Assembly: GCA_965243835.1 (NCBI GenBank)
Contig: OZ251578.1
Span: 1,798,001-1,862,000 of the forward strand
Source of the DNA: G965202665 sp965243835
GTDB taxonomy: Bacteria > Actinomycetota > Acidimicrobiia > Spongiisociales > Spongiisociaceae
Direction of reading: 5' to 3'
Length of the DNA stretch: 64,000 nt
Each line of letters begins with the position of its first letter. Position 1 is the stretch's first letter. Below are positions 26,046-34,816 of this stretch, in pieces. Position numbers and translations under genes: made by a program. The notes beneath the pieces were generated by a model, which searched no databases, was not told where the DNA came from, and saw nothing but the letters and a program-made list of their open reading frames with translations.

Positions 26046-27286
26046 AAAAATACATGAAGCAAGCCACTTTAGGTAGCATAGCACCATTCACTTATGGTAA
26101 AGGCTTACTCAAATCTAAGAGAAACCACTTCGGTAGGGTACCGGTATATGGTTCAAATGGTATCATCGATTATCATGATACGCCGCTAACAGATGGACCC
26201 ACAATTATAATAGGTCGCAAAGGTACTGTAGGAGCTGTGCATTTTTCTCGTATCCCTTGCTGGCCAATTGACACAACATTTTACATAACAAGCTCAGATA
26301 TTTCTTCGCTAAAATTTCAATATTATTTACTTCGGTCACTCGACATGCACTTGATGAATTCTGACAGTGCTGTTCCAGGGTTGAATCGTGAACATGCTCA
26401 TGCTATTAGAATAAACATACCCAATAAAAAAACACAAAAATCTATCGCTAATATTCTAGGGAGTTTGGATGATAAGATCGAGTTAAATCGACGGATGAAT
26501 AAGACTTTGGAGGAGATGACTAGGGCGTTGTTTAAATCGTGGTTTGTAGATTTTGATCCGGTTCGGGCCAAAATGGATGGTCGGTGGAAATCTGGCCAAT
26601 CGCTTCCCGGCCTGCCCGCAGAACTCTACGACCTCTTCCCCAATCGCTTCGTCCCCTCCGAGCTAGGCGATATCCCTGAGGGGTGGCAAATTGTGCCTAT
26701 TCAAGATACATCTACCATAGTAGGTGGTACAACACCTAGTACAAAGCAACCACTTTTTTGGGAAGGTGGTCACCATTTCTGGGCTACACCGAAAGATTTA
26801 TCAGCACTAACTACACCTGTCCTAATGAGAACTAATCGTAAAATAACAGATAAAGGTTTAGCTCGTATAAGTTCTGGACTTTTACCTATAGGAACAGTAT
26901 TAATGTCTTCAAGAGCTCCCATAGGATACCTAGCTATTGCTGAAGTATCTGTTGCTATCAATCAAGGATTTATTGCAATGTTACCAAAACCTAATATCTC
27001 GAATTTGTTTTTACTATACTGGTGTGAATATTTCAAATCCGAAATAATTAACCATGCAAATGGATCCACCTTTCTTGAAATAAACAAGAGAAATTTCCGA
27101 CAAATTCTAATGACAATATCAGATCCATTAGTGATGTCGCGCTTTGATGATAATATACAACCATTATATAATCGCATCAAAATAAATGAAACGGAGAATA
27201 ATATACTGGCTAATATAAGAGATACTCTGTTGCCGAAATTGATATCGGGGGAGATTCGGGTGGATGAACTGGATATTGAGTTATGA
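26042..27286 (+). CDS. hsdS: Type I restriction-modification specificity subunit HsdS
   Basis: A 414-aa HsdS with two target-recognition domains that set the bipartite DNA target. TRD1 spans about 5-135, the central conserved helix about 140-180 (KTQKSIANILGSLDDKIELNRRMNKTLEEMTRALFKSWFVDFDPV), TRD2 about 205-375, and the distal conserved helix follows (ENNILANIRDTLLPKLISGEIRV). Both TRDs are AT-rich while the central conserved part is GC-rich, as expected where TRDs are exchanged by recombination. The end overlaps hsdR as ATGA. Confidence 0.93.
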   Translation: MKKYMKQATLGSIAPFTYGKGLLKSKRNHFGRVPVYGSNGIIDYHDTPLTDGPTIIIGRKGTVGAVHFSRIPCWPIDTTFYITSSDISSLKFQYYLLRSLDMHLMNSDSAVPGLNREHAHAIRINIPNKKTQKSIANILGSLDDKIELNRRMNKTLEEMTRALFKSWFVDFDPVRAKMDGRWKSGQSLPGLPAELYDLFPNRFVPSELGDIPEGWQIVPIQDTSTIVGGTTPSTKQPLFWEGGHHFWATPKDLSALTTPVLMRTNRKITDKGLARISSGLLPIGTVLMSSRAPIGYLAIAEVSVAINQGFIAMLPKPNISNLFLLYWCEYFKSEIINHANGSTFLEINKRNFRQILMTISDPLVMSRFDDNIQPLYNRIKINETENNILANIRDTLLPKLISGEIRVDELDIEL

Positions 27287-30200
27287 CCTTTCCCTCTATT
27301 AGCGAATCAGATGTTCAGCGGCATGCTCTGGAACTGTTGGAAGACCTCGGGTGGCGGGTGGGGGGTGCTTTGCCGGGGCCGGATAGTCTTTACTCGGAGC
27401 GGTCGGGTTACGAGCAGGTGGTGTTGGAAACCCGGTTGCGGGAAGCGGTTGCGCGGCTTAATCCGGACTTGCCCTTTGGGGCGCGGGAGGATGCCTTGCG
27501 GCGGATAACCCGGCCGGTCGGCTCTTCTCTGGAAAATCGCAATCGTCGGTTTCACCAGATGCTGGTCGACGGCGTTTCGGTGGAATACCGCTCCCCCGAC
27601 GACGGCATTCGGGGGGCGCAGGCCCGGGTTATCGACTTTGACGACCCGGATAACAACGACTGGTTGGCGTTTGAGGAGTTCATCGTCCGGGAAGGGGACC
27701 ACCAGCGGCGGGCGGACATCGTGCTGTTCGTCAACGGGCTCCCCTTGGGAATCATCGAATTCAAAAATCCGGTGGATGAGGATGCCACCATCTGGACCGC
27801 GTGGAGCCAACTCCAAACCTACAAGGCGGAACTCCCCGCCCTGTTTTCCATGAACGAAGTGTTGATCGTGTCCGACGGGCTGGAGGCGCGGGTGGGCACG
27901 CTCACCGCCGGGCGGGAATGGTTCAAACGGTGGCGCGCCTTCGCCGAAGACGCGGACGGCCCCGCCGACTCCCGGCAACTGGACGCGCTGGTCAACGGCG
28001 CGTTGGACCGGGGACGGTTCCTGTCCCTGATACGGGACTTTATCGTCTTTGAAGGAACGGAAGACGAGCGGCCGGTTAAGAAAATGGCCGGATACCATCA
28101 GTTCCACGCGGTGCGGGCGGCGGTGGAGCAAACCCTGCGGGCCGCCCAAATGCGACGCTCCCCCGACCCGGACCTCCAGCCGGGGGGACGGCCGGGCGAC
28201 CGGCGCATCGGAGTGGTGTGGCACACGCAGGGGGCGGGAAAGAGCCTGACCATGGCGTTCTACGCCGGGCGGATCATCCGCGAACCGGCTATGGAAAACC
28301 CGACCATCGTCATCCTCACCGACCGCAACGACTTGGACGACCAACTGTTCGGCGTCTTCTCCCGTTGCCGGGACCTGCTCCGCCAACCGCCCGCACAGGC
28401 CCAAAGCCGGGACGACCTGCGCCGCAAACTGGCGGTGGAAGCGGGCGGGGTGGTGTTCACCACCATCCAGAAATTCTTCCCCGACGAAAAAGGAGATTCC
28501 CATCCCGTCCTGTCCGAGCGGAGCAACATCGTGGTCATCGCCGATGAAGCCCACCGCAGTCAATACGACTTCATAGACGGATACGCCCGCCATATGCGCG
28601 ACGCCCTCCCCCGGGCCTCCTTCGTCGGCTTCACCGGCACCCCCATTGAAAAACAGGACGCCAACACCCGGGCCGTGTTCGGCGACTACATCAGCATCTA
28701 CGACATCAAACGTTCGGTGGAAGACAAAGCCACCGTCCCCATCTACTACGAAAGCCGCCTGGCCCGCCTGGCTTTGGACGAAGAACAACGGCCGGTCATC
28801 GACGAAGACTTCGCGGAGATAACCGAAGGTGAAGAGGCGGAACGCAAAGACCGGATCAAACGCAAGTGGGCGCAGTTGGAGGCGGTGGTCGGGGCCGAAG
28901 ACCGGTTGCGGGCGGTGGCCGCCGACATCATCGACCATTTCGAAGACCGACGAGCCGCCCTGGACGGGAAGGCGATGGCGGTGTGCATGAGCAGGCGCAT
29001 CTGCGTCGACCTGTACGATGAGCTAATCGGGCTCCGCCCCGAATGGCATCATCCCAATGACGACCGGGGGGAGATCAAGGTCGTGATGACCGGTTCCGCC
29101 TCCGACCCTCCCCACTGGCAACGGCACTTTCGCAACAAAACCCGCCGGGAGGTTCTGGCCAACCGGTTCCGCGACCCGGACGACCCGTTGCGGATGGTTC
29201 TGGTGCGGGATATGTGGCTGACCGGATTCGACGCCCCGTCCCTGCACACTATGTACTTGGACAAACCGATGCGGGGGCACGGGCTGATGCAGGCCATCGC
29301 CCGGGTCAACCGGGTGTTCAGAGACAAACCGGGCGGGCTGGTGGCGGACTACCTGGGCGTGGCCCACGAACTGAAACAGGCCCTGGCCGTCTACACCGAC
29401 AGCGGCGGACGGGGGGAGGCGGTGCTGGACCAGGAACGGGCCAAAGACCTGCTGCAGGAAAAATACGAGGTGTGCCGGGGGCTGTTTCACGGGTTCGACT
29501 GGTCGGGATGGACGGAGGGAACCGGGGCCGGACGGCTGGGGATTTTGGCGGACGCCATGGAACACATCCTGGCGCAACCGGACGGCAAAGACCGGTGCCT
29601 GCGGGCGGTGCGGGACGCGTCGCGGGCCTTCGCCCTGACCGTCCCCCATCCCTACACCGTCCTCATCCGGGACGATATGGCCTTTTTCGGGGCGGTGCGG
29701 GCCGCCCTGGTCAAACGCACCCCCGGCGAAGGGAAACCGGAGGAAAGCCTGGATCATGCGGTGCGCCAGATATTGTCCCGGGCGGTGGTGTCGGAGGGGG
29801 TGATGGACGTGTTCGCCGCCGCCGGACTGGACAAGCCCGACATTTCCATCCTCTCCGATGAGTTCTTGGCCGAAGTGCGGGGGATGCCCCGCCGCAACCT
29901 GGCCGTGGAACTGCTGCAACGGCTGTTGCGCCGGGAGGTAAGAACCCGCCGGGGCCGGAACGTGGTGCAGGGCGAGCTGTTCTCCCGGATGCTGGAGGAT
30001 GCCATCCGCCGCTATCAGAACCGTTCCATAGAGGCGGCGCAGGTGATAGAAGAACTGATCGGCTTGGCCCGGGAAATGCGAGCCGCGGGCGACCGGGGGG
30101 AGGAACTGGGGCTGACCGAAGAAGAGCTGGCCTTCTACGACGCGTTGGAGACCAACGACAGCGCGGTGGCGGTGATGTGCGACGCGGTACTGTGCCGGAT

Positions 30201-30396
30201 CGCCCGGGAACTGGTGGAAACGGTGCGGGCCAACGCCAAAATCGACTGGACCCGCCGGGAGGATGTCCGCGCCCAGTTGCGGGTGGCCGTCAAACGCCTG
30301 TTGCGCAAACACGGCTACCCGCCCGACAAGCAGGAGGCGGCCACCAACACCGTCATCAAACAAGCCGAAACCCTGACCACCACCTGGCTCACTTGA
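27283..30396 (+). CDS. hsdR: Type I restriction endonuclease subunit HsdR
   Basis: A 1037-aa ATP-dependent translocase and nuclease. The N-terminal nuclease domain has the PD-(D/E)XK core at Asp145, Glu159 and Lys161 (ADIVLF...GIIEFKNP). The helicase part shows Walker A HTQGAGKS, DEAH in VIADEAHRSQYD, FVGFTGTP and the motif VI region HGLMQAIARVNRVF. The C-terminus is the helical HsdR domain. All motifs are intact and length is normal. If hsdM is truly off, this subunit would be without a methylating partner, so restriction should also be off. Confidence 0.95.
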   Translation: MTFPSISESDVQRHALELLEDLGWRVGGALPGPDSLYSERSGYEQVVLETRLREAVARLNPDLPFGAREDALRRITRPVGSSLENRNRRFHQMLVDGVSVEYRSPDDGIRGAQARVIDFDDPDNNDWLAFEEFIVREGDHQRRADIVLFVNGLPLGIIEFKNPVDEDATIWTAWSQLQTYKAELPALFSMNEVLIVSDGLEARVGTLTAGREWFKRWRAFAEDADGPADSRQLDALVNGALDRGRFLSLIRDFIVFEGTEDERPVKKMAGYHQFHAVRAAVEQTLRAAQMRRSPDPDLQPGGRPGDRRIGVVWHTQGAGKSLTMAFYAGRIIREPAMENPTIVILTDRNDLDDQLFGVFSRCRDLLRQPPAQAQSRDDLRRKLAVEAGGVVFTTIQKFFPDEKGDSHPVLSERSNIVVIADEAHRSQYDFIDGYARHMRDALPRASFVGFTGTPIEKQDANTRAVFGDYISIYDIKRSVEDKATVPIYYESRLARLALDEEQRPVIDEDFAEITEGEEAERKDRIKRKWAQLEAVVGAEDRLRAVAADIIDHFEDRRAALDGKAMAVCMSRRICVDLYDELIGLRPEWHHPNDDRGEIKVVMTGSASDPPHWQRHFRNKTRREVLANRFRDPDDPLRMVLVRDMWLTGFDAPSLHTMYLDKPMRGHGLMQAIARVNRVFRDKPGGLVADYLGVAHELKQALAVYTDSGGRGEAVLDQERAKDLLQEKYEVCRGLFHGFDWSGWTEGTGAGRLGILADAMEHILAQPDGKDRCLRAVRDASRAFALTVPHPYTVLIRDDMAFFGAVRAALVKRTPGEGKPEESLDHAVRQILSRAVVSEGVMDVFAAAGLDKPDISILSDEFLAEVRGMPRRNLAVELLQRLLRREVRTRRGRNVVQGELFSRMLEDAIRRYQNRSIEAAQVIEELIGLAREMRAAGDRGEELGLTEEELAFYDALETNDSAVAVMCDAVLCRIARELVETVRANAKIDWTRREDVRAQLRVAVKRLLRKHGYPPDKQEAATNTVIKQAETLTTTWLT

Positions 30397-30422
30397 CAAG
30401 TATCCGTCTTGGCTGCTACATT
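30393..30422 (+). promoter_or_regulatory. Sigma-70-like promoter for the DUF1828 gene
   Basis: TTGACA at 30393-30398 and TACATT at 30417-30422 are 18 bases apart. The -35 box overlaps the hsdR stop codon. It lies about 75 nt before the next start at 30500. Confidence 0.55.
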
Positions 30423-30499
30423 TGCCGTCACGTACATAACCGATAAATGTTTCGCCATCATTAACCCTACGATAACGTTAGCAGATTCGGGGGATTGAA

Positions 30500-30880
30500 A
30501 TGTCAATTACCACCATAGAACAGGACTTTCAAACAAAGGTATCACAGCAGGTATATCTACACCCGGAGGGTAAGGAGCGTTACCTTGTATTTACCCCCTT
30601 TCGCTTTGATGACGGCGATCACTTGGTGATAGTATTCAAGAAAGTCGGGAACAATTGGATAATTACAGACGAGGCTCACACTTTTATGCGCCTTACATTT
30701 GATGTAGATGAATCAGATCTTCAAGGTACTCGCCAAAGAATTATTTCTGATGCGTTATCTGCCTTCCACATTGAGGATCGCGATGGGGAGTTAATAATAA
30801 CTATAACCGATGATAAATACGGCGAGGCTTTGTTTTCATTTATCCAGGGTATCTTGCAAATCTCGAAAAGTATTTTATAG
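30500..30880 (+). CDS. DUF1828 domain protein
   Basis: A 126-aa protein that looks like the DUF1828 domain (YLVFTPFRFDDGDHLVIVFKKVGNNWIITDEAHTFMRL). Members occur in phage- and defence-rich regions, often with a DUF1829 extension that is absent here. The fold and function are not known to me. GGGGGA lies five bases before the ATG, and a promoter is seen just upstream, so it is expressed apart from the hsd genes. GC content is lower than the chromosome average. Confidence 0.7.
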   Translation: MSITTIEQDFQTKVSQQVYLHPEGKERYLVFTPFRFDDGDHLVIVFKKVGNNWIITDEAHTFMRLTFDVDESDLQGTRQRIISDALSAFHIEDRDGELIITITDDKYGEALFSFIQGILQISKSIL

Positions 30881-30946
30881 AAACTTTGGCACTAGTGTAT
30901 GTTAGCTTGTGCGTGTCGAACACGGGTGGGGAGTCGGAACTCTGGG

Positions 30947-31630
30947 TTAGGCGGCGGGGCGCAGGTAGTGGCGTTCAAAGTCAACCGCCGTTTTGATATC
31001 GGTAGCCGTTATTCCGTAGTCGGTATATATTTCGGTGATAAACTCTTCCGGTTCGCCCGCTTCATACAGTTCGCTAAGTGCCTCAGCACGGACTCCGCGA
31101 ATAGTGGGAATGCCGAAGGCCCTGCCGGGGTCCAATACAACCGGGGCATCGGCCTCCACCAATGTAAAAGCCTCCGCGTCGCCGGTCGGTGGATGGAAAT
31201 ATACCCTCTTGAAAAACGCTTTAGTTTGCTTGGTGAGAGCCAACTGGCGGCTACCTACGACAATCCATAACTCCTGAGGAATATCCAATTCATCCTGGAG
31301 TCTGTAAACGAGCTCGCGGCTACCGGCTACGAACGGTTGGACCGTAGCCAGCGGGTTAAGAACCCCAAACTCCTCGCGCAGGGACATTATCAGCGGGCGC
31401 AAACGCCGGAGCGGCAGATGACCCCGGTTCTCACGGAGCCAACCGGCCTCGAGGAACTCGTACCAGGTCAACTCGGATACGCCCGTAGGTTCCTCCCGTA
31501 GCACCGGCGGATAAACCCTGTCGCCCCTCTTGCCGCCCTCCAGCCACCACCGAAGCGTCGCAGTATGAACTTGCAGATAGCGGGCGGCCTCACTCAGGGA
31601 ATACCGTAGACGATCCTTGTAGGTGGGCAT
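30947..31630 (-). CDS. DNA-binding DUF433 (VapB-like antitoxin) protein with MerR-like N-terminus
   Basis: A 227-aa protein. The N-terminal part reads RYSLSEAARYLQVHTATLRWWLEGG, a MerR/excisionase-type helix-turn-helix. The last 55 residues (FGIPTIRGVRAEALSELYEAGEPEEFITEIY...ITATDIKTAVDFERHYL) match DUF433, common in antitoxins paired with PIN-like toxins. No toxin is encoded next to it. ATG at 31630 is chosen because GGAGG is close upstream and the HTH starts normally; an upstream in-frame start at 31669 would add 13 residues. Probably a solitary regulator or a leftover antitoxin. Confidence 0.75.
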   Translation of the reverse strand: MPTYKDRLRYSLSEAARYLQVHTATLRWWLEGGKRGDRVYPPVLREEPTGVSELTWYEFLEAGWLRENRGHLPLRRLRPLIMSLREEFGVLNPLATVQPFVAGSRELVYRLQDELDIPQELWIVVGSRQLALTKQTKAFFKRVYFHPPTGDAEAFTLVEADAPVVLDPGRAFGIPTIRGVRAEALSELYEAGEPEEFITEIYTDYGITATDIKTAVDFERHYLRPAA

Positions 31631-31703
31631 TTTCCTCCATTTGGTTGCGCGCCTGCGCCAATGTAACACACTACGGAGTTACTGCGGGGTTTAGACGACC
31701 CGC

Positions 31704-31928
31704 CTATAGAGGTGAGCGGCCAACGACGATGACCGGGAAAAGTTCTGGCAAAACCGGTTTCAAATTGTTTTCTATCTGAATAGATACGCTAAGCGTTGCT
31801 ATAATCGCTTCTTTTATGTTACAGATCATTTCTTCCAGAGTGTCGCCCTGGGAACAGCAACCGGGGAGAGCGGGTACTTCCCCCCAGAACCCGCCGTCCT
31901 CCTCGTGTATATTGACGGTGAACCTCAT
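31704..31928 (-). CDS. HicB-like antitoxin domain protein
   Basis: A 74-aa protein of the HicB/UPF0150 type (MRFTVNIHEEDGGFWGEVPALPGCCSQGDTLEEMICNIKEAI), a partial RNase H-like fold that neutralises HicA mRNA interferases. There is no HicA on either side and no C-terminal DNA-binding domain, so it is orphan. ATG at 31928 begins the domain cleanly; a TTG three codons upstream is also open. Confidence 0.82.
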   Translation of the reverse strand: MRFTVNIHEEDGGFWGEVPALPGCCSQGDTLEEMICNIKEAIIATLSVSIQIENNLKPVLPELFPVIVVGRSPL

Positions 31929-31962
31929 TGCGCACAAGGATACCAGCCGGAGACGGGGAGGG

Positions 31963-34731
31963 TCAGACCGGGGCGGGTTGGGGGCGGGGGGTTTCCAGGT
32001 CCTCGACGGTCATTAGGACTTCGCGGGCTTTGGAGCCTTCGGAGGGGCCGACTACGCCCTGCTGTTCCAGAATGTCCATCACCCGGCCGGCCCGGGCGAA
32101 ACCGACGCGCAGTTTCCGTTGCAACATGGAAGTGGAACCGAGTTGGGAGCGCACTACCAGTTCAGTGGCCTGCTTCACCAGGGCCGCCTCTTCATCGTCC
32201 ATCTCTTCGGCGGCCGCGGCGGCCGCTTCCTCTTTGGCGGCGGTCACCTCTTCGGAAATCTTCTTGTATTTGGCCTCCTGCTGTTCGGTCGTCCATTTCA
32301 CCACCGCCCGCACCTCGTCCTCCCCCACCCACGCGCCTTGCACCCGGTGCGGACGCGGCTCGCGGGCGGTAACCAGCAACATGTCCCCCATCCCCACCAG
32401 TTTGTCCGCCCCCACCGAGTCGATTATCACCCGGGAGTCGGTCTGGGAAGCCACCGCAAACGCCATCCGGCTGGGCACGTTGGCCTTGATCACCCCGGTG
32501 ATCACGTTCACCGAGGGACGCTGGGTGGCGATCACCAAATGAATCCCCACCGCCCGGGCCATCTGGGCGATGCGGACGATGGCGCTCTCCACTTCCCGCC
32601 CGGCCACCATCATCAGGTCGTTCAACTCGTCGATCAGAACCACCAAATAGGGGAACCGGTCGAACCCCTCCTCCGGCAAATCCCCCCTGTCCAGTTTGTC
32701 CTGATAACCGACGATGTCCCGCACCCCCGCCTCGGCCAGCAAGTCGTAGCGGCGGTCCATCTCCGCCACCGCCCACTGCAGGGCCTCCACCGCCTTCTTG
32801 GGGTTGGTGATCACCCGGGTCAGCAGATGCGGAACCCCGTTGTACTGCCCCAACTCCACCCGTTTCGGATCCACCATAATCAACCGCATTTCCTCCGGGC
32901 GGGTGCGCACCAGGAGCGAGGTGACAATGGAATTAATGCAGGACGACTTGCCCGCCCCGGTGGCGCCGGCGATCAGCACATGCGGCAACTCGGACAGGTT
33001 GGCCAGCACCGGCCGGCCGGAAATGTCCTCCCCCAGACCCACCGTCAGCGGATGGGTCTGGGCTTTGGCCTCTTTGGAAGTCAGCACGTCTCCCAAAGTG
33101 ACCAGGCGGCGGTCCGGGTTGGGCACTTCCACACCGATGGCCGACCGGCCCGGGATGGGGGCCAGCATCCGCACATCCGGGGTGGCCATGGCGTAGGCGA
33201 TGTCACCCGACAGGTTGGTCACCCGCGCCACCTTCACTCCGGGGGCCAACTCGATCTCGTAGCGGGTGACGGTGGGTCCCGCCACCACGTTGGTCAAGCG
33301 GGCGTCCACCTGATGCTGCCGGAGGGTGTTTTCCAACTGACGGGCTGTTTCCTCCAACAAGCGGCGGTCGGGACCCTCCCCCGCCGCCCCCCGCTTCAAC
33401 AGTTTCAGCGGAGGAGTGCGGTACGCCCCTTTGGAGGCTTTAGCGGCGGGGCGGGCGGCGGACGGGGCCTCCGTCGGGACGGGCGGCGCGGCGGGAGCCG
33501 GAGCGGATTGACCTTCAGCCTGACCGTTGGGCGGGGACTGCGCAACAACGGGCCGGGTAACCGGCGGAGGGTCGGAAGCCGCCGGAGGAACGGGCGGAAC
33601 CGGGGAAGCCTGGACCCCCGCCCGCCCGTTGGAAACCCCCCCGGCGAAACCTTGAACGTTAGGTTGAGGTTGAGGGCGGGACCCTGCTCCCGGGGTTTGC
33701 GGCCGGGCTCCCGGGCCCGGGGCGACGGAGCGGGGCCGGTAACGGGCCGGGTTGGGACGCAACCGCTGGCGGAAAGCCTCCCGGCTTTGCCCCAAACGTT
33801 TGAACATGTAGGCGGTCAACTCCACCGCGGCCCGCACCACCTGCCCCAAGGAGGTGCGGGACACGGTCAACACGCCAGTTACCATAAGCGCGGTTATCAC
33901 TAAAAACGACCCCCAGAAACCCATCAGGCGGTGCAACGGGAAAGCGAGCACGGCCCCCAGCGCCCCGCCTCTTTCCCGAACCGCCTCGATGTTGCCGGCC
34001 AAAGCCGCGTTGCCGGTCATCAAATGGAACAGCGCCAGGGAGCCCGTCCAGGTCAGCAGAACGCCGAACACCACCCGTCGGTAGTGATCCCGGAAGCGCC
34101 CCAACAGCAACACTACTCCCAAACCCAGCAAAACAGCCGGCGCGACGTACACCCAAATACCGGCCAGAAAGCGGAATGAGGACAACATCCAGGCCCCCAG
34201 CGGACCCGCCTTCTGCCAAAAAGCCAAAATCACCAGCAGGCCGGACAAGATCAGGGCCAAACCCATCACGTCCCGGGGCTGACGCACCAAACCGAACCGT
34301 ATGCGCTCCCGGAGGGACGTCCAGAGGCCGGGGCGGACATCCCGGGCCGGGTCGCCGGCGCCGCCGCGGGAGGACCCCGCTCCGGTGCGGGAAGAGGCGC
34401 GGGAAGAAGCGGAGCGGGGGGAGCCTTGGCGGGTCGCGCCGGGGGAAGTGCGGGAAGAAGCGGAGGAAGAACGGGAAGCCGCCCCGGTGCGAGACGCGGG
34501 CCGGGAGGAACCGGTGCGGGAAGCGGGCCGGGAGGAACCGGTGCGAGAAGCGGCGGGCCGGGAGCGCGGCGCGGCGGCGCGGGAACGGGACGACGCGGAC
34601 GCGGAACGGGTCGCGCCGCCGGGCGAAGCGCGGCGCGCCGAGGAAGAGGCCCGGGCAGTGGACCGTTTAGCAGTTGTTTGAGACACCCGTCTCCGCCCCG
34701 TGCCCTTACGGGTGGGTGTCTTCTTGGGCAT
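31963..34731 (-). CDS. ftsK: DNA translocase FtsK
   Basis: A 922-aa septal DNA pump that clears chromosome from the closing septum. A basic Ser/Arg/Ala-rich N-terminal stretch (about 1-125) precedes four transmembrane segments (about 150-310), a Pro-rich linker (about 335-465), the motor with Walker A GATGAGKS near residue 590 and Walker B IDELND near 702, and a C-terminal gamma winged helix (about 850-910; LVVRSQLGSTSMLQRKLRVGFARAGRVMD) that reads KOPS-like sites. The usual DELADLMM reads DELNDLMM. ATG at 34731 is chosen because TATACT lies eight bases upstream (leaderless mRNA). Confidence 0.96.
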   Translation of the reverse strand: MPKKTPTRKGTGRRRVSQTTAKRSTARASSSARRASPGGATRSASASSRSRAAAPRSRPAASRTGSSRPASRTGSSRPASRTGAASRSSSASSRTSPGATRQGSPRSASSRASSRTGAGSSRGGAGDPARDVRPGLWTSLRERIRFGLVRQPRDVMGLALILSGLLVILAFWQKAGPLGAWMLSSFRFLAGIWVYVAPAVLLGLGVVLLLGRFRDHYRRVVFGVLLTWTGSLALFHLMTGNAALAGNIEAVRERGGALGAVLAFPLHRLMGFWGSFLVITALMVTGVLTVSRTSLGQVVRAAVELTAYMFKRLGQSREAFRQRLRPNPARYRPRSVAPGPGARPQTPGAGSRPQPQPNVQGFAGGVSNGRAGVQASPVPPVPPAASDPPPVTRPVVAQSPPNGQAEGQSAPAPAAPPVPTEAPSAARPAAKASKGAYRTPPLKLLKRGAAGEGPDRRLLEETARQLENTLRQHQVDARLTNVVAGPTVTRYEIELAPGVKVARVTNLSGDIAYAMATPDVRMLAPIPGRSAIGVEVPNPDRRLVTLGDVLTSKEAKAQTHPLTVGLGEDISGRPVLANLSELPHVLIAGATGAGKSSCINSIVTSLLVRTRPEEMRLIMVDPKRVELGQYNGVPHLLTRVITNPKKAVEALQWAVAEMDRRYDLLAEAGVRDIVGYQDKLDRGDLPEEGFDRFPYLVVLIDELNDLMMVAGREVESAIVRIAQMARAVGIHLVIATQRPSVNVITGVIKANVPSRMAFAVASQTDSRVIIDSVGADKLVGMGDMLLVTAREPRPHRVQGAWVGEDEVRAVVKWTTEQQEAKYKKISEEVTAAKEEAAAAAAEEMDDEEAALVKQATELVVRSQLGSTSMLQRKLRVGFARAGRVMDILEQQGVVGPSEGSKAREVLMTVEDLETPRPQPAPV
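34487..34565 (-). repeat. 27-bp tandem repeat in the ftsK N-terminal coding region
   Basis: Units start at 34487, 34514 and 34541 (the third diverges). They encode repeated SRTGSSRPA residues in the basic N-terminal region. Such repeats may vary in copy number between strains. Confidence 0.75.
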
Positions 34732-34739
34732 TGCGGGCC

Positions 34740-34745
34740 AGTATA
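34740..34745 (-). promoter_or_regulatory. -10 box (TATACT) for ftsK
   Basis: On the leftward strand TATACT is eight bases before the ftsK ATG and there is no Shine-Dalgarno, indicating a leaderless transcript. No good -35 box is visible. Confidence 0.5.
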
Positions 34746-34816
34746 ACACCCGCCCGGCCCGATGGCAAAGCATTTCCCCCCGCCCCCCGTCGCCCCGGCC
34801 GCAGGCGGGACGCGGC

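Noticed and set aside
22391..31937. Prophage or integrative element with integrase and att sites
   Set aside because: No integrase, transposase, structural phage gene, or direct repeat at the edges was found; described only as an accessory island.
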